Assembly (NCBI GenBank): GCA_934098445.1
Contig: CAKOOW010000011.1
Span: forward strand, 1 to 30,277
Reading direction: 5' to 3'
DNA: 30,277 nt
Source of the DNA: an uncultured Bacilli bacterium
Lineage (GTDB): Bacteria; Bacillota_I; Bacilli_A; RF39; UBA660
Positions 15,770-22,887 of the stretch are shown piece after piece; within the stretch, counting starts at the first letter, position 1; the number at the start of each line of letters is the position of its first letter. The notes under the pieces are model-generated. The model had not been told where the DNA came from, ran no database searches, and worked only from the letters and a program-made list of their open reading frames with translations. Both the position numbers and the translations under genes were made by a program.

Positions 15770-16543
15770 ATGAAAAAGTATGGTAAATACCTAATATTTA
15801 GTATTTTAGTTCTCCTAAGCTTTTATACAACTAATAAAACAGCTACTCTTGTTCGAGACCAGGACCCCATTCTAAAAGAAATAAAGACTGCTAGTATTGA
15901 AAGAAAAACGGATTATGTCAATGCTACTGTTACGGATGACTATATTATTCCCGGGATGTATGGTAGTATCATTGATGAATTAAAAAGTCTATCGAAAATG
16001 AAAGAACAGGATGTCTTTAATAGTCTTTATCTCGTAAGTAAACCGATTAAACCGGAGGTTTCTTTAAGTAATAACTTAGATAAAATAATTATTCAAGGTA
16101 ATAGTAAGAAACAGGGAGTAAGTCTTATAACTGATTATAATGAAGAAGAGATTAAAGACTACTTAGTAAAACATAATCTTAAAGCTTCTCTTCTAATTAA
16201 TAAGAACGATTTTTCTAAAGATAGTTATTTTGAACAAATTAATAATGACTATGATAATTATCAAGAATTAGATAAACTTTTAAAGAAATCTCAATTAAAT
16301 ACTAACATCTGTCTTGTAAATGATAATAATTCTTTTTTGAAACTCTGTCAAAAGAAGAAAAAATATTTAGTAAAACCCACGCTTACTTTAGATGAATCTA
16401 ATATTATCGCAGTAAAAGAAAAACTAACTAGTGGCAGTATCATTTATCTAAAGGATATAACTTATTTAGACTGTCTATTAGAATATATAAAATCTAAGGA
16501 CTTAAAAATTATCTATTTAAGTGAATTAATCAGTGAATATTAA
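15770..16543 (+). CDS. Membrane-anchored, degenerate polysaccharide-deacetylase-like protein
   Basis: The 257-residue product begins with a basic residue cluster and one hydrophobic helix (about residues 7-21), so it is anchored or secreted. The segment DYIIPGMYGSIIDELKSLSKM, followed by KPEVSLSNNLDKIIIQGN, is typical of a Bacillota family with a NodB-like fold. The NodB pattern is recognisable but eroded: SLITDYNEEEIKDYLVKHNL stands where active enzymes have a TFDDG motif, and the next strand (KASLLIN) matches the usual ATFF strand. The end (GSIIYLKDI and KIIYLSELI) matches the C-terminal strands of NodB enzymes, but the metal-binding Asp-Asp and H-x3-H are missing. It is therefore probably non-catalytic and may bind cell-wall glycans. 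A TAGGTGA site precedes the ATG. It appears monocistronic. Confidence 0.65.
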   Translation: MKKYGKYLIFSILVLLSFYTTNKTATLVRDQDPILKEIKTASIERKTDYVNATVTDDYIIPGMYGSIIDELKSLSKMKEQDVFNSLYLVSKPIKPEVSLSNNLDKIIIQGNSKKQGVSLITDYNEEEIKDYLVKHNLKASLLINKNDFSKDSYFEQINNDYDNYQELDKLLKKSQLNTNICLVNDNNSFLKLCQKKKKYLVKPTLTLDESNIIAVKEKLTSGSIIYLKDITYLDCLLEYIKSKDLKIIYLSELISEY

Positions 16544-16564
16544 ATAGAATATGAAAAGTATGTG

Positions 16565-16596
16565 AAGATTAGAAAATTTATTGACTAATCTTTTTA
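16565..16596 (+). terminator. Terminator overlapping the MarR promoter
   Basis: AAGATTAG (16565-16572), a 12-base loop, CTAATCTT (16585-16592) and T residues. The -35 box of the following MarR gene (16581-16586) lies in the loop and the start of the second arm. Confidence 0.65.
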
Positions 16597-16609
16597 AGAA
16601 TGCTAGAAT
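16581..16609 (+). promoter_or_regulatory. MarR/ABC operon promoter
   Basis: TTGACT (16581-16586), a 17-base spacer, TAGAAT (16604-16609) with TGC before it (extended -10). A strong sigma-A match. Confidence 0.8.
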
Positions 16610-16613
16610 TATT

Positions 16614-16631
16614 TTGTTAGTTTCCTAACAA
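16614..16631 (+). promoter_or_regulatory. Probable MarR operator
   Basis: A perfect inverted repeat, TTGTTAG-TTTC-CTAACAA, starts 5 bases after the -10 box and covers the predicted transcription start. Size and TTAG/CTAA core are typical of MarR-family sites. This implies autorepression of the regulator and the ABC exporter downstream. Confidence 0.75.
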
Positions 16632-16644
16632 TGGTGGTAAAAAT

Positions 16645-17102
16645 ATGCAAGATAATAATTCAATTGGGTATTATATTATGAATACCAATAAACTAATGGG
16701 ACGTTATGTCATTAAAAATTTTGAAAAAAAGTCCAAATATCGAATAAGTCCTATGCAAGTTATGATTATGAAGTACTTACTTAAAAATCAAAACAAAAAA
16801 ATATTTCAACAAGACATTTGTGATACGTTTAATTTAAGGCGTTCCACTGTAAGTGGTATTCTTACTACGATGGAAAAAATGCTATTATTATAAGAAAAGT
16901 AGCTCGTGAAGACCCTAGAAAAAACGAGATTAAACTTACGAAAATGTTTGTAAATAATACCAAAGAAGTATCAGCGGAACTAATGAATTTAGAAAGTATT
17001 TTAGAGCAGGATTTTACCCTAGAAGAAAAAGCTGAATTAATTAGGTTGCTAAAGAAATTGGAAGGAAATTTAATAGAAGAAGAGAGGAAAAAAGATGTTT
17101 AA
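16645..17102 (+). pseudogene. MarR-family regulator, frameshifted in an A6 run
   Basis: The intact frame runs from 16645 to a stop at 16891-16893 and encodes 82 residues, which is the N-terminal half of a MarR winged helix (QVMIMKYLL, IFQQDICDTFNLRRSTVSGI, LTTMEK). Immediately after an A6 run near 16873-16878 the natural continuation appears in another frame: NAIIIRKVAREDPRKNEIKL, then a helical C-terminus ending at TAA 17100-17102. One extra A in the run would give a 152-residue protein of normal MarR length, and its end would overlap the ABC start codon at 17095. Options are a recent inactivating deletion, a sequencing or assembly error at a homopolymer, or slippage producing some full-length protein. 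The conserved operator and the intact sequence after the break favour a recent event or an error. Confidence 0.8.
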
Positions 17103-18855
17103 ATTATTTAAAAACTTTACGAAAAAAGATATAGGTATAATAGTTATAAGCGTTATTTTGATTGTTTTTCAAGTATGGTTGGATTTAAAACTTCCGGATT
17201 ATATGTCTGCTATTACTAGACTTGTTCAAACAGATGGTTCTGCGATGGGGGATATCTTGCGTCAAGGCGGATATATGTTACTTTGTGCCTTTGGCTCTTT
17301 AGTATCAGCTTGTATCGTAGGCTTCTTAGCTAGTAACTTATCAGCTAATTTTTCTTATAATTTAAGAAGTAAAGTTTATAATAAAGTTCTAAATTTAAGT
17401 ACCGCCGAAATAAAACAGTTTCAAACCAGTAGTTTAATTACTCGTACTACCAATGATATTACCCAGTTAGAAATGCTTATTTCAATTGGTCTACAATTAC
17501 TTATTAAGGCTCCAATTATGGCGGTGTGGGCGATTACGAAAATTTTGAATAAGTCAATAGAGTGGAGTATGCTAACGGCCGGATGTGTTGTTCTTTTACT
17601 AGCCGTTGTAATGAGTCTTATGTTAATCGTTCTACCAAGATTTGAAAAAGTCCAAAAATTAATCGATAGAATTAATAATGTTACGCGAGAATCTATTACT
17701 GGTATTCGTGTTATAAGAGCTTTTAATGCCGAAAAATGCCAAGAAAATCGTTTTGAAAACGTAAATAACGATTTAACCAATATGCAATTATTTAATCAAA
17801 AATGCTTTGCTATTCTAAATCCAGTTATGATGCTAGTTATGAATGGCCTAACTTTAGGTATTTATGCCATTGGTACTTACTTAATCAATAATGCCGTTAT
17901 CAGTGCTAAAATTACTCTTTTTAGTAATATGGTTATTTTCTCTAGCTACGGAATGCAAGTTATTATGTCCTTTTTAATGTTAGCGATGATCTTTATGATG
18001 TGGCCACGTGCCCAAATTTCAGCTCGCCGTATTAATGAGGTTTTAGATTGCCAAGTTAGTATCGAAGATGGTCATGATGATATTAAACCAGCGGAAGTCG
18101 GCACGGTTGAGTTTAAAAATGTATCCTTTAAATATCCTGATGCTGATGAGTATTTATTGCGTAATATTTCCTTTAAAGTTAATAAAGGCGAGACTATTGC
18201 ATTTATTGGCTCGACCGGTTCTGGAAAGAGTAGTCTTATCAATCTTGTTCCAAGATTTTATGATGCGACTGATGGAGAAGTTTTAGTCGATGGTGTTAAT
18301 GTGAAAAATTATTCTTTAGAAGAATTACATAATAAATTAGGATATATTCCGCAAAAAGCTGTTATGTTTACAGGAACTGTCAAGAGTAATGTGGCTTATG
18401 GTCTAAAAAATGGGCAAAAACCTAGCATCCAAAAGGTAACTGAGGCTATTAAAATTGCCCAAGCTCAAGATTTTGTATCCAAAATGGAAGCTGGAATTGA
18501 TTCTCATATTGCTAGAGGTGGCACTAATGTTTCCGGTGGTCAAAAACAAAGATTAGCTATTGCTAGAAGTATTGCTAGAGACCCTGAAATTTATATTTTT
18601 GATGATTCCTTCTCAGCTCTAGACTATAAAACTGATGCTACTTTAAGAAGTGAATTAAAAAAATATACTAAAGATGCGACTAGTATGATAGTGGCTCAAA
18701 GAATTGGGACTATTATTAATGCTGATAAGATTGTCGTATTAGATAAGGGAACTTGTGTGGGGATTGGAACCCATCAAGAATTATTAAAAAATTGTGAAGT
18801 CTATAAAGAAATAGCTTTATCACAATTATCAAAGGAGGAGTTAGAAAATGCCTAG
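17095..18855 (+). CDS. ABC exporter half-transporter with degenerate ATPase site
   Basis: The 586-residue protein joins a six-helix exporter membrane domain (about residues 10-310) to a nucleotide-binding domain. Walker A is GSTGSGKS near residue 371, the Q-loop is in YIPQKAVMF, and the signature VSGGQKQR is near 479. The Walker B region is IYIFDDSFSALD near 499, in which the catalytic Glu is replaced by Asp. The switch loop reads VAQRIGTI, Gln instead of His. These two changes are the hallmark of the degenerate half of heterodimeric exporters such as TM287/288, BmrCD and LmrCD. It overlaps the next ABC gene by 8 bases and lies downstream of the MarR gene and operator, which points to MarR-controlled drug, lipid or metabolite efflux. 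Ribosome site AGAGGAAA. Confidence 0.92.
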   Translation: MFKLFKNFTKKDIGIIVISVILIVFQVWLDLKLPDYMSAITRLVQTDGSAMGDILRQGGYMLLCAFGSLVSACIVGFLASNLSANFSYNLRSKVYNKVLNLSTAEIKQFQTSSLITRTTNDITQLEMLISIGLQLLIKAPIMAVWAITKILNKSIEWSMLTAGCVVLLLAVVMSLMLIVLPRFEKVQKLIDRINNVTRESITGIRVIRAFNAEKCQENRFENVNNDLTNMQLFNQKCFAILNPVMMLVMNGLTLGIYAIGTYLINNAVISAKITLFSNMVIFSSYGMQVIMSFLMLAMIFMMWPRAQISARRINEVLDCQVSIEDGHDDIKPAEVGTVEFKNVSFKYPDADEYLLRNISFKVNKGETIAFIGSTGSGKSSLINLVPRFYDATDGEVLVDGVNVKNYSLEELHNKLGYIPQKAVMFTGTVKSNVAYGLKNGQKPSIQKVTEAIKIAQAQDFVSKMEAGIDSHIARGGTNVSGGQKQRLAIARSIARDPEIYIFDDSFSALDYKTDATLRSELKKYTKDATSMIVAQRIGTIINADKIVVLDKGTCVGIGTHQELLKNCEVYKEIALSQLSKEELENA

Positions 18856-21037
18856 ACCTATGCATAGAAATAATGAAAAGTCTAAAGACTTTGTCGGTTC
18901 AATTAAAAGATTACTAGCTAACTTAAAACCATGGAAAATTCTAATGAGCTTAGCTATAACCCTTGCCTTTTTATCGGCCATTCTTTCTCTTACTGCTCCT
19001 AATAAATTATCTAGTCTAACTGATGTTATCACTAACGGCATTAAACCTAATACTGAAGTTTTACAAAGTGTTATTACAGAAATAACTAATAATTTTAATG
19101 ATAAAAGTATGTCAGAAAAAGCAAGACTTATCTTAACTAGTGAAGATATTAGTTTAGAAGATAAAGCTACATTCCAAAGTTTCTTAACTAAAATGCAAGA
19201 AGCAAGTATCAAAACAGATACTGATAACGAAAATACTTCTGATAATAAGGAAATGTTAAAGACAATTCTTAATTTACCAAGTAGTATTTTAAATGTTTTA
19301 ATAGATGATATTGAGGTAAATGGGACTAAGATTAGTTCTGAAGATGAGATTGCTTTTTTACGAAGCGTTATTGACATTGATTCTAGTATGGTAACCGATG
19401 ATACTTTAAAAGTAATGGATAACTTACCAGAAACTATTTATAATTTAGTTAAACCTCAAATGGACTTAGCGGCTGCTAAGAAAATTATTATTACTTTAGT
19501 TTGTCTATACTTATTAAGTGCCATTTTTAATTATATCCAAAGCTATTCAATGACTACCGTTTCCAATGGCTTTGCAAAAAATTTAAGAACAAGAATTTCG
19601 GTTAAAATAAATAAATTACCATTAAAATTCTTTGATTCTCATGAAATCGGCGATATCTTAAGTCGTGTTACTAACGATGTTGATACGATTGCTCAAAACC
19701 TAAACCAAAGTTTGGCAACCTTAATTAGTGCTGTAACCTTATTTATTGGTTCTGTTATTATGATGTTTACCACGAACTGGGTAATGGCAATTACAGCAAT
19801 CCTTTCTACTTTATTTGGTTTTACTTTTATGATTTCAATCTTAAAAAAATCCCAAAAGTATTTTATTGCTCGTCAACAAGAATTAGGAAATATCAATGGT
19901 CATATTGAAGAGATTTATAGTGGCCATAATGTAGTGGAATGTTACAATGCTAAAGCCGAAGTTACCAAAACCTTTGATGAACTTAATAGTCGCTTACGTG
20001 AATGTAATAAGAAGAGTCAATTCCTATCCGGTCTTATGCAACCAATGATGGGCTTTATCGGTAACTTTGGCTATGTTATGGTTTGTATCGTTGGCGCTTT
20101 ACTTGCTATGAAAGGGTATATTACTTTCGGGGTAATAGTGGCTTTCATGATTTATGTTCGTTTGTTTACAAATCCGCTTTCGCAAATTGCTCAAGCAATG
20201 ACTTCTTTACAGACTACTGCGGCTGCTTCGGAACGTGTCTTTGAATTTTTAGATGAAAAGGAAATGACTGATGAAAGTGATAAGACTAAAGTTTTAGATA
20301 AAACTAAAGTTAAAGGAGATATCGAGTTTAATCATGTTAAGTTTGGCTATGATGATACGAGATTAATAATTAAAGATTTCTCTGCTACTGCTCATCCTGG
20401 GGAAAAGGTTGCGATTGTAGGACCTACAGGAGCTGGAAAGACTACAATGGTTAACTTACTGATGAAATTCTATGAAATTAATTCAGGAGATATTCTAATT
20501 GATGGTGTTTCTACGAAAGATTTAACCAGAGAAAATATCCATAATTTATTTGTTATGGTTTTACAAGATACATGGCTTTTTGATGGCACTATTCGTGATA
20601 ATATTAAATTTAATCAAGAAAATGTTACTGATGAAGAAATTTGGGCTGCTTGTAAAACGGTTGGTGTTGATCACTTTATTAAAACTTTACCAGGAGGCTT
20701 AGATTGTGTAATAGGGGAGAATGATTCCATCAGTGGTGGTCAAAAGCAGTTACTAACTATTGCTCGTGGTATGATTGAAAACGCTCCTTTCCTAATCCTC
20801 GATGAAGCTACTTCTAATGTTGATACTAGAACGGAAGAATTAGTTCAAAAAGCTATGGATAAATTAATGGAAGGTCGTACTTCATTTATTATTGCCCACC
20901 GTTTATCCACAATTAAAAATGCTAACCTTATCTTAGTTATGAATGAGGGTAACATCATTGAACAAGGCACTCACGAAGAATTGATGGCTAAAAATGGTTT
21001 TTATGCTGATCTTTATAATTCGCAATTTAAAAAATAA
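18848..21037 (+). CDS. ABC exporter half-transporter with large extracellular insertion, catalytic partner
   Basis: At 729 residues this half is about 130-150 residues longer than usual. The extra sequence is a hydrophilic region at about residues 50-205 between the first and second membrane helices, which would lie outside the cell. It includes Asp/Asn/Ser-rich and helical parts (DTDNENTSDNKEM, LPETIYNLVKPQMDL). The remaining membrane domain and the ATPase are canonical: Walker A GPTGAGKT near 524, signature SISGGQKQ, Walker B FLILDEATSNVD with catalytic Glu, and switch IIAHRLSTI with His. The pair thus has one consensus and one degenerate ATP site. An extracellular insertion in the same position is known in BmrD of Bacillus. 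It starts 8 bases before the previous gene ends, with AAAGGAGG inside that gene. Confidence 0.92.
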   Translation: MPRPMHRNNEKSKDFVGSIKRLLANLKPWKILMSLAITLAFLSAILSLTAPNKLSSLTDVITNGIKPNTEVLQSVITEITNNFNDKSMSEKARLILTSEDISLEDKATFQSFLTKMQEASIKTDTDNENTSDNKEMLKTILNLPSSILNVLIDDIEVNGTKISSEDEIAFLRSVIDIDSSMVTDDTLKVMDNLPETIYNLVKPQMDLAAAKKIIITLVCLYLLSAIFNYIQSYSMTTVSNGFAKNLRTRISVKINKLPLKFFDSHEIGDILSRVTNDVDTIAQNLNQSLATLISAVTLFIGSVIMMFTTNWVMAITAILSTLFGFTFMISILKKSQKYFIARQQELGNINGHIEEIYSGHNVVECYNAKAEVTKTFDELNSRLRECNKKSQFLSGLMQPMMGFIGNFGYVMVCIVGALLAMKGYITFGVIVAFMIYVRLFTNPLSQIAQAMTSLQTTAAASERVFEFLDEKEMTDESDKTKVLDKTKVKGDIEFNHVKFGYDDTRLIIKDFSATAHPGEKVAIVGPTGAGKTTMVNLLMKFYEINSGDILIDGVSTKDLTRENIHNLFVMVLQDTWLFDGTIRDNIKFNQENVTDEEIWAACKTVGVDHFIKTLPGGLDCVIGENDSISGGQKQLLTIARGMIENAPFLILDEATSNVDTRTEELVQKAMDKLMEGRTSFIIAHRLSTIKNANLILVMNEGNIIEQGTHEELMAKNGFYADLYNSQFKK

Positions 21038-21041
21038 TTCC

Positions 21042-21070
21042 AAGAATCATTGTCTAAATGGTTCTTTTCT
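21042..21070 (+). terminator. Terminator after the ABC exporter, overlapping the next promoter
   Basis: AAGAATCAT (21042-21050) with ATGGTTCTT (21058-21066), 9 pairs including one U-G, then T residues. The -35 box of the next gene (21050-21055) sits in its loop. Confidence 0.7.
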
Positions 21071-21078
21071 TTTATAAT
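21050..21078 (+). promoter_or_regulatory. Promoter of the KsgA-like gene
   Basis: TTGTCT (21050-21055), a 17-base spacer and TATAAT (21073-21078). The in-frame upstream start at 21050 lies inside this promoter and is therefore rejected in favour of ATG 21101. Confidence 0.75.
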
Positions 21079-21100
21079 AAGGGAAGAAGAAGGCGATAAT

Positions 21101-21871
21101 ATGTTTACAAATGATTCTAATTATTTAGACCAACATTTCTTAATTGATAATGATATTATTAAAAAGTATCTTTCTTACCCTAAATTTTCTAAAGATGATA
21201 CTGTTCTAGAAATTGGGCCTGGTAAAGGAACTTTAACTAAAATTATTGCTCCTAAGGTAAAGAAACTCTATGCCATTGAACTAGATACTCGCTTAAGACC
21301 TTTCTTAGAATCCATTCCCAACTTAGAAATTATCTGGGGAAGTGTCTTAGATGTTAAAATTCCTAAAGTCGATAAGATTATAACCTCACTACCTTATAGT
21401 ATCATCGAACCATTTATCTATAAGATGATAAATACGGATTTCCAAGAATTATATATGTTAATGGGATCACACTATATCTTAAATGTTGTTAATCAAAATA
21501 TTACAAAACTAAGTGTTATAACTAACTCTTTTTTTAAGACAGATATTTTACTAGAAGTTCCTCCCTCATCTTTTGATATACCACCTCGCACTAATTCTTT
21601 TATCGTTAAGATGGTAAAAATTAATAAACCATTATCGAAAAAATATGAAATCTATAAAGAATTATTTTATCTCGATGAAAAGAAAATTCACAATAGTTTA
21701 ATGGAAACCTTTATTAAATTAGATAAATTAACGAAAAGAACTGCTAAAGAGTATGTTAATTCTTTAGAATTATCTCCTAATATTTTAGAAAATACCTTTA
21801 AGACTTTAAGTAATGAAGACTTAAAAGTCCTTGATGAAGCCTTAGAAACTCATCTAAATTTCGAAAATTAA
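21101..21871 (+). CDS. rRNA adenine dimethyltransferase family protein (KsgA/Dim1/Erm-like)
   Basis: The 256-residue product has the adenine N6-dimethyltransferase pattern: an N-terminal YLDQHFLID (the QxF motif), SAM motif I VLEIGPGKGTLT near residues 37-45, YAIELD as the acidic post-I site, and SLPYSI near 96 in place of NLPY or NIPY. Two features set it apart from standard bacterial KsgA: the Asn of motif IV is Ser, and QHFLID plus PYSI resembles archaeal and eukaryotic Dim1. It could be the genome's divergent KsgA, which dimethylates two adenosines of 16S helix 45, or a second Erm-like enzyme. Downstream of motif IV the usual catalytic-domain support residues are poorly conserved. Start chosen from the promoter position and the AGAAGG site. 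It has its own terminator. Confidence 0.75.
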   Translation: MFTNDSNYLDQHFLIDNDIIKKYLSYPKFSKDDTVLEIGPGKGTLTKIIAPKVKKLYAIELDTRLRPFLESIPNLEIIWGSVLDVKIPKVDKIITSLPYSIIEPFIYKMINTDFQELYMLMGSHYILNVVNQNITKLSVITNSFFKTDILLEVPPSSFDIPPRTNSFIVKMVKINKPLSKKYEIYKELFYLDEKKIHNSLMETFIKLDKLTKRTAKEYVNSLELSPNILENTFKTLSNEDLKVLDEALETHLNFEN

Positions 21872-21883
21872 TAAAAAAGTATT

Positions 21884-21913
21884 AAAAAAGCAAGAAAAAA
21901 CTTGCTTTTTTCG
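21884..21913 (+). terminator. Terminator of the KsgA-like gene
   Basis: AAAAAAGCAAG (21884-21894), six-A loop, CTTGCTTTTTT (21901-21911). Confidence 0.9.
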
Positions 21914-21951
21914 TTGATTAATTATACAATTATATTGCGTTGGAAGTTTAT

Positions 21952-22028
21952 GCACCCATAGCGCAATTGGATAGAGCGTTAGACTACGGATCTAAAGGTT
22001 AGGGGTTCGACTCCCTTTGGGCGCACCA
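21952..22028 (+). tRNA. tRNA-Arg (anticodon ACG), with unusual mismatches
   Basis: A 77-base cloverleaf with encoded CCA. The anticodon loop CTACGGA between TTAGA and TCTAA gives ACG (inosine-modified, reading CGN). The T-arm is intact (AGGGG / CCCTT around TTCGACT). Two base pairs are broken: position 3 in the acceptor stem is A opposite C, and the D-stem reads GCGC opposite GAGC (G12 facing A23). Either the gene is slightly degenerate or these mismatches are tolerated. A TATATT at 21931-21936 may serve as its -10 box. Confidence 0.88.
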
Positions 22029-22034
22029 TCGTTT

Positions 22035-22111
22035 CGGGAAGTAGCACAGCTTGGTAGTGCACCTGGTTTGGGACCAGGGGGTCGCAGGTTCGAATCCTGT
22101 CTTCCCGACCA
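22035..22111 (+). tRNA. tRNA-Pro (anticodon TGG)
   Basis: A 77-base cloverleaf with encoded CCA, six bases after tRNA-Arg and probably co-transcribed. Acceptor CGGGAAG / CTTCCCG is perfect, D-stem GCAC / GTGC is intact, and the anticodon stem CCTGG / CCAGG encloses TTTGGGA, giving TGG. The T-arm is GCAGG / CCTGT. Confidence 0.95.
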
Positions 22112-22234
22112 TTTATTGTTTATTAATATCGTATTACATATACGGTATTTTTTTTCCCCCCTTAGTCCCAAACCGGTTCTAAGGAAGAATATAAGTTTAT
22201 AGAATAATTGTATAGAGTAGAAAGGAGTATCTTA

Positions 22235-22843
22235 ATGAACGATAAAGAAAAATTGTTTTCTTATTACAAATATGCTCTTCAGATGTTAGAGACTGAAATA
22301 AATATTTTAATGGATGAGTTTGTTTTAAAACACGGTTATAATCCTGTTGAACATATTAAGTCTAGAATAAAAAGTGAGGATAGTATTAAGAAAAAACTAA
22401 AGAGTAAGGGCTATTCTTATACAGCTTCTAATATTAAGAAGAATATCCATGATGTTGTTGGTATTAGAATAGTAGTATCTTTCTTAAGTGATGTCTATGA
22501 TATTGTAAGCATCTTAAGAAATAGTCAAGACTTAATAATTGTCTGTCAACTAGACTATATAAAAGAGCCAAAAGATACAGGCTATATCTCTTATCATATT
22601 AATGTCTTAATACCAGTTTATCTTGATGGTAAGACTAAATACATTGAAGGAGAAATTCAAGTACGAACAATTGCTATGGACTTCTGGGCTAGTCTTGATC
22701 ATAAAATCGAATATAAATTTAATAACGCTGATAAAATTCCATTAGAAGTTTATGATAAGATGTATGAAAACTCTCTAATTATTAAAGAATTAGATAAACA
22801 AATGATGCATCTAAATGAAATAGTTAATAAATATATTAAATAA
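22235..22843 (+). CDS. relQ: RelQ-type small alarmone synthetase
   Basis: The 202-residue protein is a single RelA/SpoT synthetase domain without hydrolase or regulatory parts, as in RelQ/YjbM. Key pieces are RIKSEDSIKKKLKSKGYSY (substrate region), VVGIRIVVSFLSDVYDIV, YIKEPKDTGYISYH, and EIQVRTIAMDFWASLDHKIE near residue 139 with the catalytic Glu. It makes (p)ppGpp or pGpp from ATP and GTP/GDP/GMP in the cytoplasm, slowing growth under stress. The usual Arg of the GYRSYH motif is Ile, a notable difference. Start: ATG at 22235 with AAAGGAG 8 bases upstream; a TTG further up (22208) lacks support. It follows the tRNA pair. The gmk gene in the same window supplies the guanine nucleotide pool. 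Confidence 0.88.
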   Translation: MNDKEKLFSYYKYALQMLETEINILMDEFVLKHGYNPVEHIKSRIKSEDSIKKKLKSKGYSYTASNIKKNIHDVVGIRIVVSFLSDVYDIVSILRNSQDLIIVCQLDYIKEPKDTGYISYHINVLIPVYLDGKTKYIEGEIQVRTIAMDFWASLDHKIEYKFNNADKIPLEVYDKMYENSLIIKELDKQMMHLNEIVNKYIK

Positions 22844-22880
22844 AAAGTCATAATATCATCATTTAGGATGAAATCTATGA
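22842..22880 (-). terminator. Probable terminator of the endonuclease operon
   Basis: On the minus strand TCATA...CATC pairs with GATG...TATGA around a short loop, with an internal loop, then TTTTTA (22842-22846 on the plus strand). It is imperfect; it may also stop plus-strand transcripts from relQ. Confidence 0.4.
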
Positions 22881-22887
22881 TTGCTAA

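Noticed and set aside
18841..19377. 178-residue minus-strand ORF
   Set aside because: It is antisense to the second ABC gene, whose motifs are unmistakable. Similar antisense ORFs at 17421-17780 and 4001-4270 are rejected for the same reason.
21050..21100. Upstream start of the KsgA-like gene
   Set aside because: It falls within the -35/-10 promoter and the preceding terminator. ATG 21101 has a ribosome site and begins just before the family's first motif.
22017..22202. 61-residue ORF across the tRNA-Pro gene
   Set aside because: The sequence is a clear tRNA cloverleaf; the frame is accidental and has no ribosome site.
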